In this document: positions 49,685 through 58,833 of the stretch, piece by piece | Numbering within the stretch: the first letter of the stretch is position 1 | Layout of the letters: the number at the start of each line of letters is the position of its first letter | Assembly (NCBI GenBank): GCA_001593865.1 | Contig: LUCB01000004.1 | Span: forward strand, 26,897 to 90,896 | Origin: Candidatus Bathyarchaeota archaeon B24 | Lineage (GTDB): Archaea > Thermoproteota > CALKCG01 > B24 | Direction: 5' to 3' | DNA length: 64,000 nucleotides | Position numbers and translations under genes: made by a program | Notes under the pieces: model-generated | Told to the model about the DNA's origin: nothing | Database searches by the model: none | What the model saw: the letters and a program-made list of their open reading frames with translations, nothing else

Positions 49685-51425
49685 GACCTCAGATGGCGTT
49701 TTTAGAAGACTTTTAAACTATCTGTTAGCCTATAAGCTGTATTTAGCCTCGGTTATACTGCTCACGCTCATAAGTAACGTGGCAGACCTTCTGATACCAT
49801 GGATGGCTAAAGATATAATTAACGAGGTCGTCGAGGGTTCGACGTCTGAGATATGGCTGTATGCGTTGTCCATAGTGGGTTTAACGGTCGTCAGCGGCAT
49901 ACTGTTCTTCTTCAGAAACTACCTGTCGAGTTTGACATCACAGAAGATAATACACCATATGAGGCTTGAACTCTACAAGCGGCTTCAGGAGCTTTCCTAC
50001 AGCTTCTTCGACAGGGTCGACATAGGTCAGATAATAACCCGGCTAACCAGCGACATGGATACTGTAGGCTCCTTCATAGGGTTCAGCATACCACGTCTGT
50101 TGAGCGCGGCTTTCATGCTTACCCTAACATCTGTCATGCTATTTTCCATGAATATTCCGCTGACTTTCATGACGCTCTCGATAACCGTGCCGGTCATAGC
50201 CTTAGTATCCCTGATATTCGTGAAGCTTGTCCGCCCTATATTCGAACGTAGGTGGACTGAGGTCAGCAAGCTGAACACAGCGGTTGCTGAGGCGGTTTCA
50301 GGTTTCAGGGTTCTCAAAGCCTTGGGTGCTGAGAGCTGGATGTTTAAACGCTTCGACTACAGAAACCGTCGGGTCTACGAGCTCGAGATGTTGTCGGCAA
50401 AGCTTAGTGCTCAAACCTGGCCCCTCCTGAACCTCGTCATAAGCCTAGTCTCTACCCTCATATACTGGTACGGAGGGTTGAAGGTTATAGAAGGCGGTTT
50501 CAGGGTCGGCGACCTAGTGGCCTTTACCATGTACCTGGGGTACCTTGTCTGGCCTATAATGATGTTCGGTTTCACGATGGCTCGTTACCAGAGAGCCAAC
50601 GTATCGGCGAACAAGATATTCGAAGTCTTAGATACCGAGCCAGAGGTCAAGGAGAAGCCTGACGCGGTCGAGCTTCCCCCGGTTAAGGGGCATGTTGTGT
50701 TCGAAGACGTGGTTTTCGGCTACGAGCCCGACAAGCCCATACTCAAAGGTGTGAGCTTTGAGGTTAAGCCTGGTGAGAAGGTCGCTATAATCGGGGCTAC
50801 AGGCTCGGGTAAGAGCACGCTTATAAAACTGATACCTAGGTTTTACGACCCCCAGAGGGGTCGCATACTCATAGACGGCTATGATATCCGGGATGTTAAG
50901 CTAGACTCCCTGCGTAGGCAGATAGGTATAGTTCACCAGGACGTGTTCATATTTCCGACGACCATACGGGAGAACATAGCATACGGCAAGCCTAACGCGA
51001 CCATGGAGGAGGTCGAGAGAGCCGCTAAGGCCGCTCGTATTCACGACTTTATAATGAGCCTTCCAAAGGGTTATGACACGGTCGTGGGTGAACGGGGTGT
51101 GACGTTATCCGGTGGTCAGAGACAGAGGCTAGCCATAGCCAGGGCGCTTCTTATAAACCCTAAGATCCTCATACTCGACGACTCTACGTCCAGCGTAGAC
51201 TCTGAAACAGAGAGGGAGATCTACGAGGCGTTGAGAGAGCTCATCAAGGATAGAACGGTTTTCATAATAACCCAGAGGTTGTCGACGCTTAAGCTTGCGG
51301 ACCGTATAATAGTTCTCGACGATGGACGTGTCGTAGAGGAAGGCACTCACGAAGAACTTATGGCTAAAAACGGGCTGTATGCGAAGCTATACAGAGCTCA
51401 GTTTCTAGGCTCGGAGGAGGTGTAA
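49671..51425 (+). CDS. ABC exporter half-transporter, degenerate-site subunit
   Basis: This type IV exporter (ABCB-like) half has six membrane spans (residues ~1-310) and a nucleotide-binding domain with Walker A GATGSGKST and signature LSGGQRQ. Walker B ends in ILILDDSTSSVD, with Asp in place of the catalytic Glu. The switch segment is IITQRLST, with Gln in place of His. Both changes mark the non-catalytic side of heterodimeric exporters. ATG 49671 is preferred over GTG 49662. The partner gene begins 3 bp after its stop. Confidence 0.92.
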   Translation: MTERKTSDGVFRRLLNYLLAYKLYLASVILLTLISNVADLLIPWMAKDIINEVVEGSTSEIWLYALSIVGLTVVSGILFFFRNYLSSLTSQKIIHHMRLELYKRLQELSYSFFDRVDIGQIITRLTSDMDTVGSFIGFSIPRLLSAAFMLTLTSVMLFSMNIPLTFMTLSITVPVIALVSLIFVKLVRPIFERRWTEVSKLNTAVAEAVSGFRVLKALGAESWMFKRFDYRNRRVYELEMLSAKLSAQTWPLLNLVISLVSTLIYWYGGLKVIEGGFRVGDLVAFTMYLGYLVWPIMMFGFTMARYQRANVSANKIFEVLDTEPEVKEKPDAVELPPVKGHVVFEDVVFGYEPDKPILKGVSFEVKPGEKVAIIGATGSGKSTLIKLIPRFYDPQRGRILIDGYDIRDVKLDSLRRQIGIVHQDVFIFPTTIRENIAYGKPNATMEEVERAAKAARIHDFIMSLPKGYDTVVGERGVTLSGGQRQRLAIARALLINPKILILDDSTSSVDSETEREIYEALRELIKDRTVFIITQRLSTLKLADRIIVLDDGRVVEEGTHEELMAKNGLYAKLYRAQFLGSEEV

Positions 51426-51428
51426 GCT

Positions 51429-53267
51429 ATGGGATGGTACTTCAGACATTATGCCGAAAGGGTCTCGGATGAGAAGCCTGTTAAGGTTCCTACCACGATA
51501 CTTCTCAAGTGGTTTGCAAAACTATTGGCTCCGATGAAGCTCGGGCTCGTAGCCATGTTGCTAGTGGCTATAGGCTCCATAGGTCTAAGCATGGTAACCC
51601 CCTACCTCAGCAAGCTTATCGTAGACGAGGGGATAATGGGCGCCAACATGGGTTCTCTAACATTCTACGCAGTCCTACTGGCCTTGGCTGCCGTAGCCCA
51701 GTGGGGGATAGGGGCCTCTAGGCGATACTTATCGGCATACCTCAACCAGCGGCTCCTCTATGGTCTCAGGACGCGTGCCTTCAAACACCTGATGGAAATC
51801 GATATACAATACATAACCGGAAGACCGGCCGGTAGAATGATATCGTTGATAACCAACGATATAAACGCCATAGGTGAGATAGTCACCTCTGGCGCCATAG
51901 ACCTGTTGATAAACGCGTCCACCATAGTCGGTGCGCTTTCGATAATGCTGAGCATGCATCTTACGTTAAGCCTAGCTGTGTTATCGGTTTTACCGCTCAT
52001 GGTAGTGGTTACCTATTTCTTCGCACGTAAAACCCGTAGCGCATACAGGGAGACGCGGGTTAAGATAAGTAAGCTCACGAGCAGCGTCGAACAAAGCGTG
52101 GCCGGTGCCAGGGTCGCTCAGGCGTTCACGAAGCGTAAAAACATAGACTTCAGCTCCTTCGAAAGCGTAAGCCGTGAGACGATGGCTGCGAACGTTAGAG
52201 CAACGCTCATATTTTCGCTTGTCCGTCCCTCCTTGGACGCGATCAACGCGCTCGTAGCCGCTATACTGATCGGCTACGGAGGGATGCTTGTGGCTTCTCG
52301 GCAGCTGACGATAGGCACGCTCATAGCCTTCTACGGCTATGTGCAGATGTTCTTCAGACCGGTGATAATGCTTACGACCTTCTACAACACGCTTCAGTCG
52401 GCTCTTGCGGCGGCTGAAAGGGTCTACAGCTTCCTCCAGACTCAGCCGTCGGTCAAGGACGAAAGCTACGCTAAGGAGCTGGAGATAGAGAAGGGCGAGA
52501 TAACGGTCGAAAACGTTTATTTCAGCTACGGCTCAAACCCCGTATTCGAAAACTTAAACCTCAAGGTGAGACCGGGTGAAATCCTAGCGGTCGTCGGACC
52601 TACCGGCGCCGGTAAAACCACACTCGCAAACCTGCTCATGAGGCTGTATGACCCTCAGAAGGGACGTATACTCATAGACGGCCACGATATCAGAGAGTTC
52701 AAGCTCGGTTCTCTAAAGCGTCAGGTGGCTCTGGTGCCTCAGGAGCCCATACTGTTCAACGACACGGTTTTAGAAAACATAAGGATAGGTTTTCCAGACG
52801 CCTCGGACGAGGATGTTAAGAGAGTAGTCGCAAGTCTAGGTCTTGAGAAACTCATCGAAAATCTCCCAGACGGCTACGAGACCGTTATAAGCCCGGGTGG
52901 CGAGAACCTGTCTATGGGACAGAGGCAACTGATAAGCTTCGCAAGGGCGATGCTTAAGAACCCTAAGATCCTGATCCTCGACGAAGCCACTAGTAGCCTA
53001 GACCCATACACGGAGGCTATGCTTCAAGACGCTATGATGAAGCTCATCACCGGAAGGACATGTATAATAATCGCGCATAGGCTCTCCACAGTTAAACTCG
53101 CAGATAGGATCATAGTCTTGGACCATGGTAAGATAGTCGAGGAGGGAACCCATGACCGGCTTCTACGCAGAGGAGGACTATACGCTAAACTCTATGAGAC
53201 ACAGTTCGGTGCACCTAAGCTGACGGCTAAATCCGAAGCTGGGCCGCTGGAGTCGTCGTCTCGCTAA
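51429..53267 (+). CDS. ABC exporter half-transporter, catalytic-site subunit
   Basis: The 612-residue partner has six membrane spans and a nucleotide-binding domain with Walker A GPTGAGKTT, Walker B ILILDEATSSLD with the catalytic Glu, and IIAHRLST with the switch His. Its signature is LSMGQRQ instead of LSGGQ. Together with the upstream subunit this gives one competent and one degenerate ATP site, as in TM287/288-type exporters. Substrates of such pumps are often lipophilic drugs or lipids. The upstream ArsR-type gene is the likely regulator. Confidence 0.92.
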   Translation: MGWYFRHYAERVSDEKPVKVPTTILLKWFAKLLAPMKLGLVAMLLVAIGSIGLSMVTPYLSKLIVDEGIMGANMGSLTFYAVLLALAAVAQWGIGASRRYLSAYLNQRLLYGLRTRAFKHLMEIDIQYITGRPAGRMISLITNDINAIGEIVTSGAIDLLINASTIVGALSIMLSMHLTLSLAVLSVLPLMVVVTYFFARKTRSAYRETRVKISKLTSSVEQSVAGARVAQAFTKRKNIDFSSFESVSRETMAANVRATLIFSLVRPSLDAINALVAAILIGYGGMLVASRQLTIGTLIAFYGYVQMFFRPVIMLTTFYNTLQSALAAAERVYSFLQTQPSVKDESYAKELEIEKGEITVENVYFSYGSNPVFENLNLKVRPGEILAVVGPTGAGKTTLANLLMRLYDPQKGRILIDGHDIREFKLGSLKRQVALVPQEPILFNDTVLENIRIGFPDASDEDVKRVVASLGLEKLIENLPDGYETVISPGGENLSMGQRQLISFARAMLKNPKILILDEATSSLDPYTEAMLQDAMMKLITGRTCIIIAHRLSTVKLADRIIVLDHGKIVEEGTHDRLLRRGGLYAKLYETQFGAPKLTAKSEAGPLESSSR

Positions 53268-53349
53268 ATACAGATTAATAGACTTTTTTATATAAAAATG
53301 TGTATAAAGTTTATCTAGGAACCTCTTAATTTACTTCTTAATAAGAGAA

Positions 53350-53688
53350 ATGGAGAAGCCCATGATAATCCTCGACGCCATGATGCCCTACTACATGAAA
53401 GCGTATCTCATGGTCCTAGGATATCCGAACGTCTACCATCTAAGAGACATCTGCCCGGTCGATGTTGACGATACTGAGGTCAGGCGCATAGTCGAGTCTA
53501 AAAGAGCGATACTCGTGACGAGAGACCGTAAACACTTCAACTGTCTTAAAGAGGGCCGGGTTTTAATACTGAGCCGGGAAGACCCCTACTGGATGTTCCG
53601 AGAGGTCTTAGAGGGCTTATCGTTCATGGGCCTACCTCCTAGACTCGAATGGCTTAACAACCCAGGGAAACCTAGCGCTAAGACTTAG
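53350..53688 (+). CDS. Mut7-C/DUF5615 PIN-like protein
   Basis: The 112-residue protein resembles the compact PIN-like DUF5615/Mut7-C group: MIILDAMMPYYMKAYLMVLGY at the start with an acidic residue, DDTEVRRIVESKRAILVTRDRKHF near residue 42, and a short C-terminal tail. These are putative RNases, sometimes part of toxin-antitoxin pairs, but no antitoxin-like gene adjoins it. Its end overlaps the convergent DHH gene by 11 bases. Confidence 0.7.
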   Translation: MEKPMIILDAMMPYYMKAYLMVLGYPNVYHLRDICPVDVDDTEVRRIVESKRAILVTRDRKHFNCLKEGRVLILSREDPYWMFREVLEGLSFMGLPPRLEWLNNPGKPSAKT

Positions 53689-54862
53689 CTAGCTCGTCTA
53701 AGGTTTTAAGAAGCTCCATGACCTTATTCTTCTCGACGACCCCCGAGGCCGCTACCGCGTGTCCATCCGCGAATCCTCCGTGTCTCGAACAGGCCTCAGG
53801 AAGTATCTTGGACAACGGGGGTTTTCGACCGTTTAAGATATCCTGAGTCAGCGGTCTAGGGGCTCTCGTAGAAAGCTTGACATATTCCTTACTAAGTCTG
53901 CCATAGCCCGGTATCTCGGGTAACACGTCCATGTAGCCTACGATGTACTTATCCTGGTCTATGAACCGCTGATACCGTAGATAGCTGCAGAAGCTTCCTA
54001 TGACCTTGGTCCCCATACCCCGATACACACCGCCGTCTGAGAACCACTGGATGGCCTTCATCCTCTTCAGCCCTCCCCTTCTAAGTCTCGCAAGAAGCAT
54101 AGCGTTGGCTTTCCTCCTTTCCTCCTCAAGCCTAGAAGCCTCTTCGTAATCACGGTCTTCAAACCCCTTCATACATGCTTTTAACGCTCTGAACGGTCCA
54201 CCCCTGTAATAGCCTACCGAGGCTAGAACCGAGAGCAAAGTCGAGTATCGTTTATAGGAGAGCGGCTTACCGATGTTCAGAACCCTGTAGCCTGCCTTAC
54301 CCCTAGGCTCGACTACCCCGTTTTCCAACGCATCTTTCAAGGCGAGCATGTTCAACCCTGTGAATGGGCCGGGTATCTCAGCGGCGCCTATAACGGCTAA
54401 AGACGATAGGTCAACGTTATCTGGGCTTAGGGCTTTAGCAAAGAGGTATGCGACTGTCGACGCAGAGGCATCTCTTTCACCGGATAGCCCCCAAAGCTCA
54501 GGGTTCAGGTTTAACACGTCAGGTCGCTTAGACTCGGCGGTGTCGTGATGGTCTAACATGATGGTTAAAGAGCCTTCAGGTGCTTCTTTTTCTACCAGTT
54601 TTACATGGGCGGAGCCTATGTCTGTAAACACATATAGCCCGGCTCCAAGGGAGTATATGCCTTTCAAAACCTCGGGATACAGCTTATCTAGGCATATAGT
54701 TTTGAAGCCGAACCCGGCTCTTTTAAGCGACTTAGCTGCTATAGCCGCTGAGCATACACCGTCTGCCTCATCGTGGTGAACTATTAAAGCTTCTCTAAAA
54801 CCGGAAGTAACGAGTTTATCGGTCGCCTTTTTCAAGGCGTTTAGAAACTCCTCCAGTCCCAT
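53678..54862 (-). CDS. DHH-family phosphoesterase (RecJ-like)
   Basis: The 394-residue protein shows the DHH metal motifs: VHHDEADGVCSA (motif I), VFTDIGSAHV (motif II), LDHHDTAE (motif III) and ERDASASTVAY (motif IV). The C-terminal DHHA1 domain carries GGFADGHAVAASGVV. The layout fits archaeal RecJ-like nucleases, some of which work with the replisome (Cdc45/GAN relatives), but nanoRNase or other phosphoesterase roles are possible. Confidence 0.87.
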   Translation of the reverse strand: MGLEEFLNALKKATDKLVTSGFREALIVHHDEADGVCSAAIAAKSLKRAGFGFKTICLDKLYPEVLKGIYSLGAGLYVFTDIGSAHVKLVEKEAPEGSLTIMLDHHDTAESKRPDVLNLNPELWGLSGERDASASTVAYLFAKALSPDNVDLSSLAVIGAAEIPGPFTGLNMLALKDALENGVVEPRGKAGYRVLNIGKPLSYKRYSTLLSVLASVGYYRGGPFRALKACMKGFEDRDYEEASRLEEERRKANAMLLARLRRGGLKRMKAIQWFSDGGVYRGMGTKVIGSFCSYLRYQRFIDQDKYIVGYMDVLPEIPGYGRLSKEYVKLSTRAPRPLTQDILNGRKPPLSKILPEACSRHGGFADGHAVAASGVVEKNKVMELLKTLDELAKS

Positions 54863-54982
54863 CGCTACCCGATCATGTATTTGGAACGAGGGGAAAAAAG
54901 GCTTCCGCCGACCTAGATATTGCTGCGATTAGCTTATATCTTGTCCAAACGATCGAAATGAGGGAGGTGAAGCGTTCTGCTT

Positions 54983-56518
54983 TTGAAGGTTAAGAGGCTG
55001 TACATCGAGGCTGGCGGTAAGCCTATAGTTCTCTTGAATAAGGATGATGCAGACGATTTAGGTGTTAGGGCTTTAGGCCGGGTTAGGCTTAGGGCTAACG
55101 GTCACGAGCGCACGGCTATCGTCAACACAACCTCCAAGGTGATCGAGAAGGGCGTAGTAGGTGTATATGAGGAGGTGGCTTCCAGGTTAAACCTTGAGGA
55201 TGGATCCGTTGTCGACGTTAGGCTGTCTGAGCCTCCTAGAAGCATATTCTTCATAAGGGAGAAGCTCAAGGGTAAGAAGCTCACCTACAGCGAGATCTAC
55301 GAGATAGTCAAAGATGTGGTCGAGGGTAACCTGAGCGAGGTCGAGATATCAGCCTTCGTGACGGCGTTGCACACGTTCGGTCTCGACCTAGACGAGGCTA
55401 CGAATCTGAGCATAGCTATGGTTGAAGTAGGAGAAACTTTGGACCTAGGCGATATATTGGTCGTGGATAAACATAGCATCGGGGGTGTACCGGGCGATAA
55501 GACCAGCTTGGTAGCCGTACCCACCGTAGCCGCGGCGGGTTTAACGATCCCTAAGACGAGTTCTAGGGCGATAACGAGCGCCGCCGGTACGGCCGATAGA
55601 GCTGAAGTGCTTATGCCTGTGTCGCTCGACCTAGATGAGATCAGGTCTGTCGTCTTGAAGACCGGTGGCTGTCTAGTCTGGGGAGGTGCGCTACATCTAT
55701 CCCCGGCCGACGACATATTCGTACAGATCGAGTATCCGTTGGCGATCGACCCGCTTCTGTTGCCGAGTATAATGAGTAAGAAGAAAGCCGTCAACGCTAA
55801 GATGCTTGTTATAGACATACCGACCGGTAGGGGAACCAAGGTTAAGACGATAGGTGAAGCCAACGCTCTGGCTAAAGACTTTATAGAACTCGGTAGGAGG
55901 CTGGGTATACAGACCGGGTGCGCCGTAACCTACGGGGAGCAGCCTGTAGGATATGCCGTGGGCCCCGCGTTGGAGGCTAGAGAGGCTCTTGAAACCCTCA
56001 TGGGCTCTAATAGGGCTGTGGACTTGGTCAGTAAAGCCGCTAACATAGCGGGTGTGCTCTTCAAAATGGCTGGTGTAGGCGATGCGGAGACGGCGCTTCG
56101 GTTGATACGTTCGGGTAAGTCTGAGAAGAAGTTTAGAGAGATAATCGCGGCTCAGGGTGGAGACCCAGATGTCAAGCCGGATGACATACCTATCGGGGAT
56201 AAGACCTATGAGGTTAGGGCTAAGCGTCGGGGACGGGTTTTATGGATCGACAACGGCAGGCTCGTAGAGGTGGCTAGGGCGGCGGGCGCGCCTAAGGATA
56301 AGGGAGCTGGTATACTGCTTAATAAGAAGATAGGGGAGCACGTGGAGGAGGGGGAGCTGTTATACACCATATACTCTGAGTCTTCTGTGAAGCTTCAAAA
56401 CGCGATAGAGCTTGTGGAGGCCAGAGACTTCATGGGTATAGGTAGGAGCATGGATATGCTCATACAGTTCATAGCTGAACCGCCGGTTTACAAGAGAAGG
56501 TTCGAGCTAGAGCGTTAA
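54983..56518 (+). CDS. AMP phosphorylase
   Basis: The enzyme splits AMP with phosphate into adenine and ribose-1,5-bisphosphate. The 511-residue protein has the archaeal N-terminal extension (~90 residues), then the thymidine-phosphorylase fold: YSEIYEIVKDVVEGNLSEVE, DKHSIGGVPGDKTSL and KTSSRAITSAAGTADRAEVL in succession, and KGAGILLNKKIGEHVEEGELL near the C-terminus. TTG 54983 is listed; an in-frame CTG at 54977 is better spaced from GGGAGGTGA. With R15P isomerase at the window start it suggests the AMP-to-RuBP route; RuBisCO is not here. Confidence 0.9.
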   Translation: MKVKRLYIEAGGKPIVLLNKDDADDLGVRALGRVRLRANGHERTAIVNTTSKVIEKGVVGVYEEVASRLNLEDGSVVDVRLSEPPRSIFFIREKLKGKKLTYSEIYEIVKDVVEGNLSEVEISAFVTALHTFGLDLDEATNLSIAMVEVGETLDLGDILVVDKHSIGGVPGDKTSLVAVPTVAAAGLTIPKTSSRAITSAAGTADRAEVLMPVSLDLDEIRSVVLKTGGCLVWGGALHLSPADDIFVQIEYPLAIDPLLLPSIMSKKKAVNAKMLVIDIPTGRGTKVKTIGEANALAKDFIELGRRLGIQTGCAVTYGEQPVGYAVGPALEAREALETLMGSNRAVDLVSKAANIAGVLFKMAGVGDAETALRLIRSGKSEKKFREIIAAQGGDPDVKPDDIPIGDKTYEVRAKRRGRVLWIDNGRLVEVARAAGAPKDKGAGILLNKKIGEHVEEGELLYTIYSESSVKLQNAIELVEARDFMGIGRSMDMLIQFIAEPPVYKRRFELER

Positions 56519-56557
56519 ACGGCGGTCCTAAAAAGTATGAAGAAGGGTGATTGGGGT

Positions 56558-58675
56558 CTAGAAACTTCGTCTCCTGCTCAGTATCACGATCACGGCTATC
56601 GCCACTACTATGGCTGCCGCCATGCCTCCGAGTATCACAGGGTTCTGATACCAGGCTAAGACCACTTTAACCATGACACCCTCGCTCTCGAAGCTCTGGT
56701 CTACGAAATCGTAGACCGCTTTCACGGTGAATTCTCCCTCTTTTTCAAGCTTCAGCCTCGCCGAGAACCTCCCCTCCTCGTCGGTCACGGTCTCGGCCAA
56801 TCTAACACCGTCTACGACTATGTTCACCTTTTCCCCGGCCATAGGATTACCCAACACTCTGAGGATTCCTGAAACCTCTACTTCTCCGCCTACGTCGACC
56901 TCCCTTCTATCGACCGTTATCTCGATATCAGGCGGTGACCATACGATCTCCAGCTTCCTAAGACTGTGGCTGTACGTCGCGTATACGACGTAGCTCTCCC
57001 CCATAAGCTTCACACTCGGCTTGACGAGTTCACCGTCCACCAGGATCACTATTACACCGTTGACCAAGGTCTTGGGGATGGATGCGTTTAACGCACCTAA
57101 AGTACCTTCGACGCCTGAAACTGTGATCTCCAGCCTATCGTCTGCAAACGTCGGCATCTCCACCAAGCTTGAGTTCGTGAAGATCTCGACGACGTACTCA
57201 GCTCCATCAACAGTTTTCTTAACTTCTATGTAGTTGAAGTCTATGATGCCTATAGTGTTAGGCTTCTTTATCAGCTTAAGCCTATCTATGGCACCCAGCT
57301 TCTTGAACCTCCACTCTATCCTATACCTCCCCCCTACGGCAACCGGCTCGGCTATGTACTCCTCAGCCGCTAAGGGTATCTCGACCTCGACCATCTCCTT
57401 GGCATCTGAACTACCTTGAACCACAAGCGTAAGCCGATTCGAGGGCATAACCTCTGACGCAAGGCTTACGACGCTTAAGAAGTCCGGTATAGACTTAGGC
57501 TTTATCTTCAAACCTGAGAGATTAAGCATCGCGTATCCTTCATCCAGGTTTACATCCATCGATACGGTTAACTCATCGACGTCGAACTCGCTGTTGGTTA
57601 CAAGGTCATATACCTCTAGAGCCAGCTTCTGAACATCCTCCCTACCCTTCCCAGCCATAAACGTCAACTGAGCTCTGAGAAGAGTCGTCCATACCATCTT
57701 GTACTGTTTCCCTAGGTCTCCGCCGTAGACCGTATAGCCTTCAAAAACGAACGCCCCATCCTCCCTATCCCAGGTCATGTTGAACTCGGCGTCTTCAACC
57801 CAAGCGTATCTAGTCTCTAATAGGCTCAACATAGCCTCCAAGACCTCCCTAGCCTCCTTCGGTATTTCAGGCATCGGAGCCGGTGGGGTGACCGGGGTCG
57901 AAGGGGTTATAGACTTCTCAATAAACCTCCTAAGCCCCTCTACCAGATTTCCTGATACCCTAGCTTCGAAGAGTAAGGTCGCGGAGTCTGGTCCTATGGT
58001 GTAGTCTTCAAGCTTTATGCTCAGGTCTATCAGCTCATCTGAGGCTTGAATCACAGCAGCCTCTATAAGACCTCTCAGGATGGGCCAGGCCACGACTATA
58101 TCCCTGACATCCGACTTCGTCATGTTCAAAGCCTCATAGTACAGGGTGACCTCTAAGGTGATGTTGATATCCGAGTATTTCTCGACTACGTTCCCGTAAG
58201 AGCTCAGCTCGACGCTTACCTCTATGGTCTCAGGTAGGCTGAAGTTTGCGTTTACATGCCACTTCGTCTCGTTCTCGTTTCCACTTCCCTTAGCCACGAT
58301 ATCCAACACCATCTTCTCCAAAGCCTCCTCGACCTTAGGGTCGGGGATTTCAGGCATCTCCACGAAGCCGCTGGCTCTCTGTTCGACTTTTCCACCGACC
58401 GGCCTACTAGTCATGTTTATACAAATCCTGGGAATGCTTACATTCCATCTAGGTTTCTCTAAATTAGCCTCGAACGTCCCGGTTAAGCCCACGGAGTCGT
58501 CGGGATAGATCTTAAGCACCACCACACCGCTGACGTTACCTGGTCTGAGAACGGTAGGCTTGACGTATGGAGCCTGGCATCTTACAGCGTTTAAGCTCGA
58601 AGCAGTCGTAAGAGTCAGGGCTAGCAACACTATCATGTAAAATGTCGGGATACGTCTTCTCATACCTCTACACAC
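56558..58675 (-). CDS. Predicted secreted, membrane-anchored surface protein with Ig-like domain
   Basis: I do not recognise this 705-residue protein as a named family. It has an N-terminal signal peptide (FYMIVLLALTLTTASSLNAV). A long beta-rich extracellular part follows, then an Ig-like domain near residues 590-675 (EVDVGGEVEVSGILRVLGNP ... VTDEEGRFSARLKLEKEGEF). It ends in a membrane anchor (ILGGMAAAIVVAIAVIVIL) and a short RRRSF tail. It is likely exposed on the cell surface. The 562-residue protein at 19.4-21.1 kb has a comparable topology. Confidence 0.72.
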   Translation of the reverse strand: MCRGMRRRIPTFYMIVLLALTLTTASSLNAVRCQAPYVKPTVLRPGNVSGVVVLKIYPDDSVGLTGTFEANLEKPRWNVSIPRICINMTSRPVGGKVEQRASGFVEMPEIPDPKVEEALEKMVLDIVAKGSGNENETKWHVNANFSLPETIEVSVELSSYGNVVEKYSDINITLEVTLYYEALNMTKSDVRDIVVAWPILRGLIEAAVIQASDELIDLSIKLEDYTIGPDSATLLFEARVSGNLVEGLRRFIEKSITPSTPVTPPAPMPEIPKEAREVLEAMLSLLETRYAWVEDAEFNMTWDREDGAFVFEGYTVYGGDLGKQYKMVWTTLLRAQLTFMAGKGREDVQKLALEVYDLVTNSEFDVDELTVSMDVNLDEGYAMLNLSGLKIKPKSIPDFLSVVSLASEVMPSNRLTLVVQGSSDAKEMVEVEIPLAAEEYIAEPVAVGGRYRIEWRFKKLGAIDRLKLIKKPNTIGIIDFNYIEVKKTVDGAEYVVEIFTNSSLVEMPTFADDRLEITVSGVEGTLGALNASIPKTLVNGVIVILVDGELVKPSVKLMGESYVVYATYSHSLRKLEIVWSPPDIEITVDRREVDVGGEVEVSGILRVLGNPMAGEKVNIVVDGVRLAETVTDEEGRFSARLKLEKEGEFTVKAVYDFVDQSFESEGVMVKVVLAWYQNPVILGGMAAAIVVAIAVIVILSRRRSF

Positions 58676-58833
58676 TCCTCGCTTAAGATGGGTTCAAGTA
58701 GCTTTTAACTAATAAGGGTTTCAAGCCTATGCAGTGACCAAAACAAGAAGCGTCTAGAGGCTTGTTCCACTTCATATTGTAAAACGGTTCGAAGTTTATT
58801 AGAGACCATGAGCTTGGAATCTTCTAGGGATGC

